This document shows, one piece after another, positions 31,375-42,745 of a stretch of DNA of 64,000 bases; the first letter of the stretch is position 1; each line of letters starts with the position of its first letter. The position numbers and the translations under genes were made by a program. Origin of the DNA: Cololabis saira (lineage: Eukaryota; Chordata; Actinopteri; Beloniformes; Belonidae); NCBI RefSeq assembly GCF_033807715.1, contig NC_084610.1:5203769-5267768 (forward strand), given 5' to 3'. The notes below the pieces were generated by a model. That model saw only the letters and a list, made by a program, of their open reading frames with translations. It ran no database searches and was not told where the DNA came from.

Positions 31375-31835
31375 AAGTCCCTCCCAGAGGACTGAGCTGG
31401 TCCCCCTCCCACTAAGGGAGAGCCCAGACACCCTGTGGAGGAAACTCATTTTGTTTTCTTGAATCTACAATCTCGTTCTTGCTACCTGCAGCTTGTGACC
31501 ATAGGTGTCGAGAGCTTTGATAAGTCGAGAGCTTTGCCTTTCTTCATCACGCCAGATCGATGCAGCATCCACATCACTGCTGATGCTGCACTGATCCGCC
31601 TGTCAATTTCCCACTCCGTTCTTCCCTCGCTCACTAACCGACAGCACCCTGAGGTGCTTGAACTCCTCCGCTTGGTGCAGTCCCTGATCCCCGACCCGGA
31701 GACGCAGTCCCCTGGATCATGACCTTGGACTTTGAGCCGCTGATTTTCATCCCAGCCGCTTCACATTTGGCTGCGAACTGCTTCAGTTGCAGGTCTCGGT
31801 CTGATGAAGCCGACTGTGGAGGATTTGGAACGCTG

Positions 31836-32707
31836 GGACTAAATGCAGGAGATCCATGGATGGCACGGTCCAGAAAAAAGTAGTTTATCTTAACATCAAA
31901 TGCTGTTGAGCAACATTGTTGTGAGATAACAAAAACCAAAGCCCGAAACTATTGTATTTTCGCAAAAATGATCGTACGCTACAAATTTGTCAACAACGGA
32001 TAAGAAACAAGTTTGCTATGTATTCTGACGGCATGAGGTGAGTGTGTCTGTGTGGGAGAAGTGAGGAGCGATAGAAGATAATAACTTAAAACACCAAATC
32101 AATTACAAACAAATGAATCTTACTGTAACAGTTGTGAAAATAATTACTTTTTGAGAGGTATTGTGAAATACAACACAAAAATTATCGCTAACAGAAAAGA
32201 AACAGGATTTAAAAGATGACAGGCAAACAAAAAGGATGAAAAACAGAAGGAGAACCAAGGAGGACGGGAGAAACATGACAATATATATTCATAGGGATGA
32301 TAAGAGAAGGATGCAAACAATCAGGGAAACGAGGGACAGGGAAATCAAACAAAGTACAACAAGAGAAAGACAGACTTTCCAAATAAAACAGGAAGTGACT
32401 TTAACAGAAACAGAAGGGGACAGTGGCAAGAAGACAAGACCCAAGAACGGCAACACTAAACAAAACCCAGATCCTAACGGGACAATAAGACTGTTTCCTC
32501 TGGCCTCACTTGATGAATATGTGAGTTGTAACATTTCCACTCAAAACAATCCAACCAAGTTTAAAACTTCAAACCATGCAAGAACCTCCCTACCCCTCAT
32601 TTATTTTTTCCATTGTTTTTAACCACATATTGCTATGTAGGATAGCCAAGGAGCAACTTTTAATCTGGGCCATGATAATATACTGAGGAACACAGTCCAT
32701 GGAGGCT
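31836..32707. other. Single-copy spacer
   Basis: A-rich sequence. A 128-codon opening (32236-32622) is Lys/Arg/Thr-rich and looks fortuitous. Confidence 0.5.
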
Positions 32708-32733
32708 CACACACACACACACACACACACACA
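32708..32733. repeat. (CA)n microsatellite
   Basis: About 13 CA units. Confidence 0.95.
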
Positions 32734-34619
32734 TTGCAGAGAACAGTTTGGTGCCACAAGACCATTTTTTGTGTTGTTTTGCCCTCAAACAATATACCTT
32801 CAAGACAAGAAAATTATAGTTGTTATAAAAGCTTCAAAACATTTGTAAGTGCAGGTTAACCACAGGGTTTATTTGCCTGACTTGCCGCAGATAAACTTTT
32901 CCCATTATTCCATTTTCACTCAATCAACAACAGAAGGATTCAAATAAAATAAACACCCAGCGCCCGAGGTTGTCTCACCAGTGTTCTGCCTCCGGTTATC
33001 GTCTCCTCCGTCTCTGGAGCATACAGTCGTCAGCGCCGCCGGCAGGCCCCAGCTCATCCCAGCCTGTCTCCCCAAACAAGCCGCGGTGTAATTGCTTGTC
33101 AGAGCTGTCTGCGTGCCTGGTTTTCCTCTCGCCGCCACGCACCTGACAAGAAACACATATTTACACACAAAAATGAAATTACAGTCAATTTGAGAGCAGG
33201 AGCTCTGGAAGCAACGTCTGCTATTGAGCTGTCCAAGTCGATGAGCTCCTCTCTGCCTCCGCGGCGCTGCATCAACTTAAAACAAAAGATGGAGAAAAAT
33301 GCAGGAGAAAAGAGAAAAATGAGAAAATGCTTTAGGAATCTGAGCTTGATGTTGTCATTGCTAACATTTTGCGTCTCTGAAAATAATCTCCTTTGCCTGA
33401 AACAGCTTAAGCTACCAGTCTTTAAAGCATTATTACATCAATTTGACCTATTCAGTGTTTTACAATAGGACGGCGGGGGTGAATGTGGTTGTTATGACTC
33501 GCTTAAACTGATTCCACCTGTTTGAATTGCTACCATAATTATGCACCTCAGTTAATTACAGTAACTTATTTAACTGAAACAATCGCCTCTGGGACATTCA
33601 TTGTAAATGCTAATTAGAGTTAAAGTGTGTAAAATCACTCTTAACTGTTTGAAAACTCTGTTACACAGCAGCTGCTCTCTCATGAAAATGTTTTATTTTT
33701 TTTTTTTTATCAGGGTTTGTTTACTGGATTCAGAAACCAATTTGAATGATTTAAAAAACGACTTTTTTTGTTTTAGTTTCTAAATAGGTTTGCACACTCA
33801 GAAGGGTCAGTCGTGATAAAGCACGAGTTGTGTTTACTTCCATAGTGTCTTACCAAGAGCTTTGTTGTCATGGACGTGCTTTTATTATTTATGTCTTTGT
33901 CAGACAATACGTTCCTTATCTAGAGTAAACCTCAAAACAACTACTGTTGGACTCTCATGCCCTCTCTAAATATATATATCTCGCTGGTAAACACAAACCT
34001 TTTGAATTCAGACTGAATCACAATTTAATGTGCCTTTGGCTTGATTTTCCTCTTCTTCTTCTTTTTTTTTGCTATGCTACGGGGTCAAGCTGAAAGCTGC
34101 TTTCTTTCGTATTTGAGCACTAAAGTCATAAAACTTTAACAGCTTCTGTTTTTCATCTCTCCCTGAATTTTTCTGTTTGTTGGTGTTGTCAGCTCAATTA
34201 TATTTTTATGAAAGCCGTGGCAGTGAATGGTGGGAAGTATTACACTGCAAACAATGACAGAGACAAAAGTAGTTCAGGGTATTTGGGCAAGTACTCCAAA
34301 AGCATTGAGGGGAAAAGGAAGTTCATGCCATGATTTAATGGCAAGTCCACTTTTCTGAGCTATAGGAAACATTGCAGTTCATTGATTCACTGCAAGGTGC
34401 TGGTTCCGAATACCTGCAGCCTTGCTTGCCCACAACCCACCTGCTTAGCGACTGACCGGCCGACGTTTGCAGAACCGAGTGACCACAGGTCTCAGCAGAA
34501 CTCCGCTAGTCCTCGTTTCAGCCCTGACGCACTGGCTCTGGATACCATTTGGGGAGTAACATCTGATTAAAAAACGCTGGATGGAAAGATTGATCAAAAC
34601 AAATGTAAGAATGTTACAT
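32734..34619. other. Long single-copy stretch
   Basis: No transposon recognised. 32960-33150 is GC-richer (CAGCGCCGCCGGCAGGCCCC) and 33530-33640 contains TAATTA-type words. Both could be regulatory or exonic, but no domain is visible. Confidence 0.45.
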
Positions 34620-34622
34620 TAA

Positions 34623-35546
34623 GGGCCAATCCCAATACACCCCTTACTTTCTACCACTAACCCTAAAAATGAAGCCACAGGCGTAGGGCCCTTGTAATGT
34701 TCCCCAGGGATTGGGACACCACTTGCTACGTCACTGCGTGGTTTACGTTCGGGTACGTAAGCGACTGCGTAGTTACGTTTGCACATACGTCACACCATAT
34801 CAGGAAGCCCAGAGCTAAAAGCTGTTTTAATTTCCGCTGTAGTGCTGTTAATATGCCACTTTATTAAGTTTTAATATTTTTTCAGGCGTAAAAGTAACCG
34901 TTAAGATCCCCAACCTGGGCTCAGTTTATCCAAATAACGCCTGTTAAGAAATTTGCTCCAATGTTTTCGGGGATGAGAAGAGCCGCCGGCTCGGGAGCTG
35001 AATTATGGTTCCTCGTTAAATCGACGCAGAGCCTACGGTGTAGGGTACAGCGCACGGCGCGCACCGCGTAACCTACGCAGTAGGCTCTGCGTTGGTGTAA
35101 CGCGGAACCATAAATCAGCCTTTATTCTGGCGAGATCTGAAAAGACTTCGCAACAACGGGCAAGTGAGTGATTATTTACATTCACTGAGTGAATATTATG
35201 GAAGTTTCTCGCTAGACATGTAATCAAAACGCATTTTTATGCAGAAACTAACTCAAAATATTGATTTTATTCACTAAAAAATAAGAAATGTCCGCCATGT
35301 TTTTTTGTTTGATTCAGTCTGCAAATGATGACGTAAAGCATTCTGGGAAATTTTCTCCGGCCCTCGGTCGGCGAGTCAGTATCTGAAATCCCTCGCTCTG
35401 TAGGGCTAGATTCATACACACTACCCTCGTTTTCCCCACTCCCCATAGATGCAAAGAGGAATTGGGACACCACTACCTTCATGGGAACGCGCAAAATTTA
35501 GGGGTAGTGCTGAAAAGAAGGACTAGGGGGGGATTGGAACTGGCCC
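34623..35546. mobile_element. PIF/Harbinger-type MITE (924 bp)
   Basis: Ends GGGCCAATCCCAATAC and GGATTGGAACTGGCCC are imperfect inverted repeats flanked by TAA at 34620-34622 and 35547-35549. The GGGCC termini and 3 bp TAA target are the Harbinger signature. Subterminal GGGATTGGGACACCAC words occur near both ends. No transposase. It contains the hairpin element at 34999-35121. Confidence 0.8.
34999..35121. mobile_element. Small hairpin element nested in the Harbinger MITE
   Basis: The arms TTATGGTTCCTCGTTAAAT... and ...GTAACGCGGAACCATAAA pair over about 45 bp, with ACGCAGAGCCTAC and GTAGGCTCTGCGT next to the loop. The loop is CGCGC-rich. A single arm recurs at 4872-4908. Confidence 0.75.
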
Positions 35547-35549
35547 TAA

Positions 35550-35869
35550 CTAGAATCATGAGCTAAGTTTTGGGGACTAAAGGTATGGGCATGTTTTGAA
35601 AAGTTTCCAGTCTTGCTTGTTCTTGTCTTTTCGCCCATTTTTAGATTGTTCTGGGTTAATGAGGTTAAGTGCAAAAACAAACTGCACTTTAAGACATTAA
35701 AATTTCAATAGATGTTAAAACTCCAAACAGGTTCATGTAGTGACATCCTCCCTCTGTGGATTGTATTGGACCTTTGTGAACCAACGAGTCAGTAGCATGT
35801 AGAACTACCTACAACTTTTTTTTGTTATCAGTGTCTCAAATTTGACTTTAGACAGAGTTAATGGTTGTC
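35550..35869. other. Spacer
   Basis: Nothing recognised. Confidence 0.45.
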
Positions 35870-36865
35870 TCAGTGACTCAGTGACACTCAAAATCTCACC
35901 ATACATGGCCCCCTTCATTCTTTCCCTTACACGGATCAGTCGTCCTGGTCCCTTTGCAGAAAAACATCCCCAGAGCATGATGTTTCCACCCCCATGCTTC
36001 ACAGTAGGTTTGGTGTTGTTTGGATGCAACTCAGCTTTCTTTCTCCTCCAAACACGGCAAGTTGTGTTTCTACCAAAAAGTTCTATTTTGGTTTCATCTG
36101 ACCATATAACATTCCCCCAATCCTCTTGTGCATCATCCAAATCCTCTCTAGCAAACTTCAGACATGTACTGTCTTCAGCAGGGGGAACGTCTGGCCCTGC
36201 AGGATCTGAGTCCCTGATCGTAGTGTGTTACTGATGGTTCCTTTGTTACTCTGGTCCCAGTTCTCTGCAGGTCCTTCACTAGGTCCCCGTGTGGTTCTGG
36301 GATCTTTACTCACCGTTCTTGTGATCATTTTTACCCCATGGGGTGAGATCTTGCCCCAGATAGAGGGAGATTATCAGTGTTTTGTATGTCTTCCATTTTC
36401 TAATAATTGCTCCCACAGTTGATTTCTTCACACCAAGCTGCTAACTGTTGCAGATTCAGTCTTCCAAGCCTGGTGCAGGTCTATAAATCCTTTGACAGCT
36501 CTTTGGTCATGGCCATAGTGGAGTTTGGAGTGTGACTGTTTGAGGTTGTGGACATGTGTCTTTTCTACTGATAACCAGTTAAAACAGGTGTCATTAATAC
36601 AGGTAACGAGTGGAGGACAGAGGAGCCTCTTAAAGAAGAAGTTACAGGTCTGTGAAAGACAGAAATCTTGCTTGTTTGTAGGTGACCAAATAATTATTTT
36701 ACCCAGGAATTCACCAATTAATTCAGTAAAAATCCTACAATGTGATTTCCTAGATTCTTTAACGCCATTCTGTCTCTCATAGTTGAAGTTACCTATGATG
36801 AAAATTACAGGCCTTTCTCATCTCTTTAAGTGGGATAACTTGCACAATTGTTGGTTGACTACGGG
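35870..36865 (-). pseudogene. Tc1/mariner transposase remnant with first catalytic Asp region
   Basis: The minus strand encodes [14 protein letters not shown] (around 36088-36115, holding the first catalytic aspartate), then [21 protein letters not shown] in the same opening, ending near 35805. Upstream on the minus strand (36150-36540) recognisable helix-turn-helix-side sequence continues with frameshifts. Toward 36865 the Tc1 terminal word CAGGCCTTTCTCATCTCTTT appears. The third catalytic residue region is lost. This is a dead copy of a different Tc1 subfamily from 5236-5835. Confidence 0.85.
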
Positions 36866-38004
36866 ATTTTTTCAGGATATCAAAAATATAGTTTGTTGAC
36901 AACCCCTAACTCTTGTTTTTGTTCATTTGTTTTGTGGTATAATTAATACATTCAAATAATATGTATTAATTATAACACTGGGTGCTAAATAATGGAAGAC
37001 AGACGTCCTATAAAGTAATAGTATTAATTTATCAATTCATTCAACTTAAAAAGTTTAATGAAAACCGATTGTCCTTTGTTCACAAAGTTTATCAATCCGT
37101 CATAACGGAAACACATTGCGTTATAATATAACTGGTGGGGAATCTAAGAGAGGTACCTGAATAAATGTTGCTTTGCATGTCAGCCATGTTTTTGGGTGCG
37201 GACTCCTGTTCCGTATTGCGTTTGACATTTGCTCCAGACGGATCTGTTTGGGGCCTGGTGCTGTTTTCATGATTAGAGTCATCAGAGGCAACATGCAAAG
37301 CAAAGATGTGAGAAGGGTCGTGATGGGGAAGTCTATGATTGATATTCCCATTAGCCACCTGACAAGGTGAGGACAAGGCTTTGATAATCAATTGTGACAC
37401 ATTAATGAGCTTGTCTAGCGCAGACGGTACCTGATCAGCCCTCTTACCATTTAACCTTTGGTACCAGAGACAGAAAATGCAGACAAATAAGGGTTTTGTG
37501 TCACCTGTTTCAACAGAACATGACTTTAAAAGCTGTGCGTTTGTTAGCCAGTATGGGTGGGGGATTTGGGGGAAATTAATTTGAAGTTTTAACCTGACAT
37601 GCTTAGAATGGTTGGTTTCCTTTTAAGCCACTTCATAGTAATAAAGTAACCTATTGTAATTAGTTTACCCTTCAAAGTCAGAGCCAAAGACTGTATAAGA
37701 ATAACTGGACAAACTCTCAGGCATCATCAGTGGATTGTCTGAAGCCCATTTTCTTGAACCCCTGGGCAACACCATCTCACTTTGGTTCAAAATGGGTAAA
37801 AAGGGGGAAAGAACAAACTTTGAACAGCCACCTCACCTCAGCCAACAAAGGGTAGCTATTTCAGGGTGGCATAGCTCATGCTAACTAGCATTACGTGACA
37901 GCCAATGTGATCAAATCTATCCCATCCAAACAATATTTTAAAATGAGGAGTGCTGGAGCGACCAAGGTCGGCCAGGACCTTTGCTGGACCAAGAGATCCT
38001 GATC
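36866..38004. other. Single-copy spacer
   Basis: No gene or repeat recognised. Confidence 0.5.
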
Positions 38005-38008
38005 TTAA

Positions 38009-39283
38009 AGGGGACCTATTATGGCATCTAATCCCTAATTTAAACAGGCCTTGAATGTCTTAAAAACAAGCTTTTGATAGTTTTTTCTAAATAAATTAGA
38101 AATTCAGCCTCTGAGCCATGTCTTTATCTTCCCATTCTCTAACCTCATTATCTATGCAGGATTCTGAGTGGGCGCGTCTATGATAATGAGGCTCTCTGCT
38201 GATTGGCTGCCTGAATGACGCAATACACCGCTACAAAAAAATGGAGGGACGCTCTGGCCGTCGGGGTTACACCGTGTCCCGTGACTGTATGCGATGCGAT
38301 GCAATGCGAGCGAGCGTCAGCGACAAAATCAATTCCATTGCTTTATTTTCTATTGGACTGTCCTAACTGTCCGCAGCGACGCAGCGCGCCGTTTTGAGCT
38401 GAACATTTGTTGGACGCCCTGCTTCTATTTTCTTCCTGTCCCTCACGTTGAAAGCCGGTTGAAAGCGCTGTAGGAAACAGTCACGGATGAGGAACGGCTG
38501 ATCCAGTTAGTTGAAATGAGAAGTTATCTCTATGATTCCTCCTCATTTCACTACAAAAACATCAATAAAGTGGAAGCTGCTGGAGGGAGATGGACAGAGA
38601 GCGTCCGATGTCACGCAGTGCGCCGCAATAGTCGGATGCTCGCATGCAGTTACACGGTTTTATAGTTGTGGGCGTGGTTTGTATTTTGGTTACGTAACGA
38701 AAATGCACCGAATCTGAACGGCTCGTAGAAGTCACATGACACTGGACGGCTCATCCGGGCGGCTGTACAGACACTGCAGAATTTGGTTGCTTTCCTCCTT
38801 CTCCTTCAGGTTTAATGTCACAAACTGTGAAACTGAAACACAAAGTACAGAAAATACAAATTAACGGCCGATACAAAAACGCTGATCTAGAATTCAAAGA
38901 TCTACGGCGGAGCAACGTCCGCGAAAGGATCTCGACCGTTATATTAACACATAACTATATAAAAGTGTCAAACGGAACAGTTTACACTTGCACTCTAACA
39001 ATGACAAATGTACTCACTTATATTGCCACTTCGAGGATTAAACAAACATTTGGAGGAAAAGAGAGCATCTGAACGCTGTCTGTGCGTTTCTCTTATTGTG
39101 GAGCAGAAGAAGAAAACACTTCCGGTTACCTCACTTCATCTAACTTCACGGACTATCGGAAAATCCCAAAACAGATAAATATGACAAAACAGATAAAACT
39201 ATGCCCACTACAGGCCTGAAAATGCTACTGCAAATGCAGGTTATAACAGTTCCTATACACGTGTTTTTCATAATTGGTCCCCT
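38009..39283. mobile_element. TTAA-flanked non-autonomous element (1275 bp)
   Basis: Ends AGGGGACCTATTATGGC and CATAATTGGTCCCCT are inverted and flanked by TTAA (38005-38008 and 39284-39287), as in piggyBac/Kolobok families. It carries another DNA element at 38272-38657. Its right-end sequence CTGCAGAATTTGGTTGCTTT recurs at 46186-46301. An 85-codon opening at 38815-39072 has no recognised domain. Confidence 0.8.
38272..38657. mobile_element. Short sibling of the 30455-31374 element, nested
   Basis: Begins CCGTGTCCCGTGACTG and ends GCATGCAGTTACACGG. It shares GGTTGAAAGCGCTGTAGGAA with 30455-31374 and has a single GCGCGCTGCGTCG word where that copy has 12 units. It sits inside the TTAA element. 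Confidence 0.7.
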
Positions 39284-39287
39284 TTAA

Positions 39288-40119
39288 GGTGAGATTGGTC
39301 TTGGTGGAGGTCCAGACAATGTTAGCAAGTTGACCATTGACTAGTCTGTTTAATATCCCTAGGACGGCGGGGAGAGGAAGCAGTTGATCCAGGTAGTTGC
39401 TGCATAGCTAAGCTTCATCCCCAGACGCTTCCAGGCCGACCTAGAGCTGCTTGCAGTGATCTGTTAATGTGATTGACAGCAAAACAAGTCATATTTTCTT
39501 ATAAGAAGTTCCCTGAAACTTTTGAGTAGCTAAAGTGACATCTGCTTCATAGCTGCTGGTCCCCAGCTGCCGTCTCGACGGAGGCCTTCACCTCCACACC
39601 TTTCCAGGCAGACTCAGAGCTGGAGACGGCAGTCTGTTAGTCAAATCAACAGCAGCACAAGATATTTTATCTTTAAAATAAGAGTGAGTTTTCCAAGCCC
39701 TTAGTTCATAGCACGATGCCAAGTTCAATAAAATGCTGAGCGCTAAGTAGTTCTGATGATGACCAGCCATTAACACAACAAACACGCCTTTAAATAAATG
39801 TGTTTGATAGTTAACCTAAAGAGGTACATTACATTTCCCCTCTTGTACAGTTATCATGGATATGAAATCTAACTATGGAGACCAAAACTAATTTTAAAAA
39901 AATGTGTAAATATGTTTAGTTAAGATTTATGGAATGGGTTGGGTGATTGGTTGAAGCAATGTACAAATATAAATCTATTTAAAAAACGGTACAAAAAGGA
40001 AGTTCTGGGAAGTTATTTGATTGAGGAGCTATGTTAAGGAAATATTGTGTTTGTTAGCTGGTTAGAAAATCGGTAGCCTAATAAGTAAATTAGCAGCTAT
40101 TTATTATTAATATTTATGT
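39288..40119. other. Single-copy spacer
   Basis: Nothing recognised. GGCCGACCTAGAGCTG near 39439 and GGCAGACTCAGAGCTGG near 39607 may be two diverged copies of one short repeat. Confidence 0.45.
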
Positions 40120-40306
40120 TTAATTTATGATAGAGGTAACAAAAGGGGCAGGGTTAAATAAGTTTTACTTCTACCTGCTCCTTTTCGGACACTGTTTTTT
40201 TTTTCCCTGTTTGTATTACGTTTTTGTTGTTGTTGCTTTTTTTCTGTATGTTTTGAATTTGTTTTAACATTTTATATTTTTTTCCCTTATGTGTTCGAAA
40301 TAAACA

Positions 40307-40309
<3 letters not shown>
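40120..40309 (+). mobile_element. LINE 3' UTR-like end
   Basis: GGGTTAAATAAGTTTTACTT, CTACCTGCTCCTTTTCGGAC and GTTCGAAATAAAC leading into a tetranucleotide tail is a typical fish LINE 3' end on the plus strand. No ORF part. Confidence 0.6.
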
Positions 40310-40404
<95 letters not shown>

Positions 40405-40450
40405 CCGATCAACCAATCAATCCATCAATCCATCAATCCATCAATCAATC
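40310..40450 (+). repeat. (AATC)n microsatellite, probable LINE tail
   Basis: About 30 AATC units, perfect to 40403 and then with AACC and ATCC variants. Confidence 0.95.
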
Positions 40451-41639
40451 ATTTGGACATTTCAACATGGGGGTCAATAGAGACTTTAGTCAGCCCCTAG
40501 TTATCATTCAAATAACTGTTATTTTCCTTCTTTCGATGCTAGTGACAGGCTTGAAAACAGATAAAATACTAATTAAAATGTTGCCCCTTGGACAGAGTCG
40601 ATTGATTCAAATTCAAGCAGTGATATTTGCCCTTAAAAAATGGTCAAAACCACATCTCTGTAGAATAGATAGTCCATGCAGGATTCTCCAACTGTCGCTG
40701 TTGAAACAAGTTGGTTTGCATGCTGAGGTGTGCGCGCTGTTTGTGTGTATGTATTGATGTCGCCCTCACAGCCCTCCCCGCCTTCTTGGGACGCCGGCTG
40801 CCCGAGTCTAATCCCGTGGGAGCTCATTAGAATCAACGGAGAGGAGAGGGCCCCAGACAGGGTCAGGACAAACTGCACTGCTGAGCTGCATAGTGATGCT
40901 TTCCGCTTTGCCTTTATGTCTGTTTGGTTTGGCTGTGTGTCAGTTCAACCGAGTGGATGGCAGATGAGAGATTGTCTCGCTCAAGTACTTGACAACCATG
41001 TTGAACGCCCACAGGCCCACACATAAAGACGCAGGCGGAGCCGGCACGCGGCTCCTGATGCGTCACGTGTGAATGTTTTTTCAATCTCTGTGTGCTTGCC
41101 CGTCTTACTCACACAGTTTTCTTTTGCGATCAGACACAGATTCACAAAGGACTGTCAGTCCCCCCGCTGTCAGGGATGCAATCCGCAGCGTCCTGCGTGA
41201 TGTATTACAATAAGAGAGGGTATGAGCAAGGTCAGACGCGCTGCCGCCCAGCTGACTCATTAAATGCTTATGAATCTCAAGTGGAATCCTGCAGACTTGA
41301 CTGATGTGTGTTTGTACCCTACACCTTTCTCATTCACTCATCCTATTGTGTGTAACTCTGCGTGAACATAATAGCATGCACGGTTATCACCTGGGTGCAG
41401 GCTAATGACAGGAAGAGGATAAGGAAGAGCCATTTCCAGCTGCTAAAAGAGCAACATGTTGATACTTCAGTACCAGTTATCTAAGAATGTCCCATATCAC
41501 AATCCAACATCCGTCACTGGAACCAAAACCAGCGCTTTTCATCTTTTTAAATTACAAATATAATATCATGCTAAAAAAAACACTACATCAGAAAATGGTT
41601 GAATTGAGAATCCAAGACAATTGATGTTATTGTTTCTCA
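40451..41639. other. Single-copy spacer
   Basis: No repeat recognised. 40770-41060 is GC-richer and open in several frames without a known domain. Confidence 0.5.
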
Positions 41640-42085
41640 TCAACTTCTCAAAACACTTGAGCAGAGATCTGGCATTGACGATAGCAAGTGTTGAAGAGTT
41701 GTTACACTCCTACTGCAGACATTTCTTAAGGTATGCTGGCTTTAAAATTCTTCCCATCCTCTTTGTTAGGGACTGCAGACTGCAGGTGGGCCCATCTGGT
41801 GCTTGTACCTTCCTCTTCCTCAGCCTTTGTAAAATGTGCAGGATGTGGTTTTGCTTTGTCTAGTTGGAAAATGCTTGGATGTCCTTGGAAATGAATGTGG
41901 TTTTGAAGGCAGCATATGTTGCTCCAAAACCTCATTGTAGTTTTCAGCGTTATTTCTGCCATCACAGAAATGTAAATTAACTTTTCCCAAGGGTCCTGAT
42001 ATAAACCCCAGGGGGTTTGGACTTGTACCTGGTAACTATTTTGATGGTCTTTTCAAATTTGGTGCACAGGACCATTTCCTTAATC
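41640..42085 (-). pseudogene. Tc1/mariner-superfamily transposase fragment
   Basis: The minus strand reads FQLDKAKPHPAHFTKAEEE near 41830-41880, which matches the second-aspartate region (xQxDxAxPHxA) of mariner-like transposases. Nucleotide words are shared with 54340-55560, so both belong to one family. Frames are broken. Confidence 0.65.
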
Positions 42086-42107
42086 AAAAAAAAAAAAAAC
42101 TATAATA

Positions 42108-42745
42108 AGAATTTAAAGCTGCAAGCAGCGATGAACGGGCCCTCACGCATGCAATTTTCACCAATAAAGGTCAAGGACTCAAAACTAAGTCCGATGACAC
42201 CACCCATGACTCTTTATGTCAAACCATTCAAAAGTTATTGCAGAAAATAGGAACTATCAAATATCGACCAATCAGAAGAAGGGGGGCGCGCTTTTTGGCA
42301 TCTATTGTCGCTACGGTAACGATTTTGACTGAGAAAAGTAATTCCCATCGTTGCAGGATGAAGACACACATTTTGATGTATAACACACCTGGGTGCACGT
42401 TACGGTTCGGGCCGCATTAACGGCCGAAGAAATTTCATAAATTGCGCCAAAATTACACGACTAATTCAAAATGGCTGACTTCCTGTTCGGTTTCGGCCAT
42501 GGTGCCAAGAGACTTTTCTTTAAGTTGCGACATGATACAGGTGTGTAGCAATTTTCGTGCATGTACGTCAAACCGTATTGTGGGGCTTGAGGCACAAAGT
42601 TTTCTAGGGGGCGCTGTTGAGCCATTAGGCCACGCCCATTAATGTAAACCATTAAATATCACATTTTTCGCCAGGCCTGGCTTGTGTGAAAAATTTGGTG
42701 ACATTTGGGACACGTTTAGGGGGAAAAAAGGCCCTCATTTCGTCG
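42108..42745 (+). repeat. Modular dispersed repeat, 5' end plus one internal unit
   Basis: Starts TTTAAAGCTGCAAGCAGCGA, passes through ACCAATCAGAAGAAGGGGGG, and continues into one ~440 bp unit closely matching both units at 9931-10857. It stops near CATTTCGTCGAAAAACC without the family 3' end. Confidence 0.8.

Larger units (their letters stand above)
30329..31835 (-). pseudogene. Rex3/RTE-type LINE reverse-transcriptase remnant, split by an insertion
   Basis: Outside the insertion (30329-30454 and 31375-31835), the minus strand encodes pieces of the common fish LINE protein. These include QLKQFAAKCEAAGMKIS (about 31740-31790), which follows the catalytic FADD box in intact copies, and MSFLHRVSGLSL (about 31415-31449), further along the RT/thumb region. 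The FADD box itself and everything before it are missing, and frames are broken. The order and spacing of the two halves fit one LINE copy cut by the DNA element. The element makes its own cDNA when intact; this copy cannot. Confidence 0.8.

Noticed and set aside
31147..31449. Repeating RSATQRDAAR peptide opening
   Set aside because: Translation of the 10 bp minisatellite, not a protein.
32236..32622. 128-codon Lys/Arg/Thr-rich opening
   Set aside because: Reflects A-rich sequence; no domain.
40291..40500. Repeating INQS peptide opening
   Set aside because: Translation of the AATC microsatellite.
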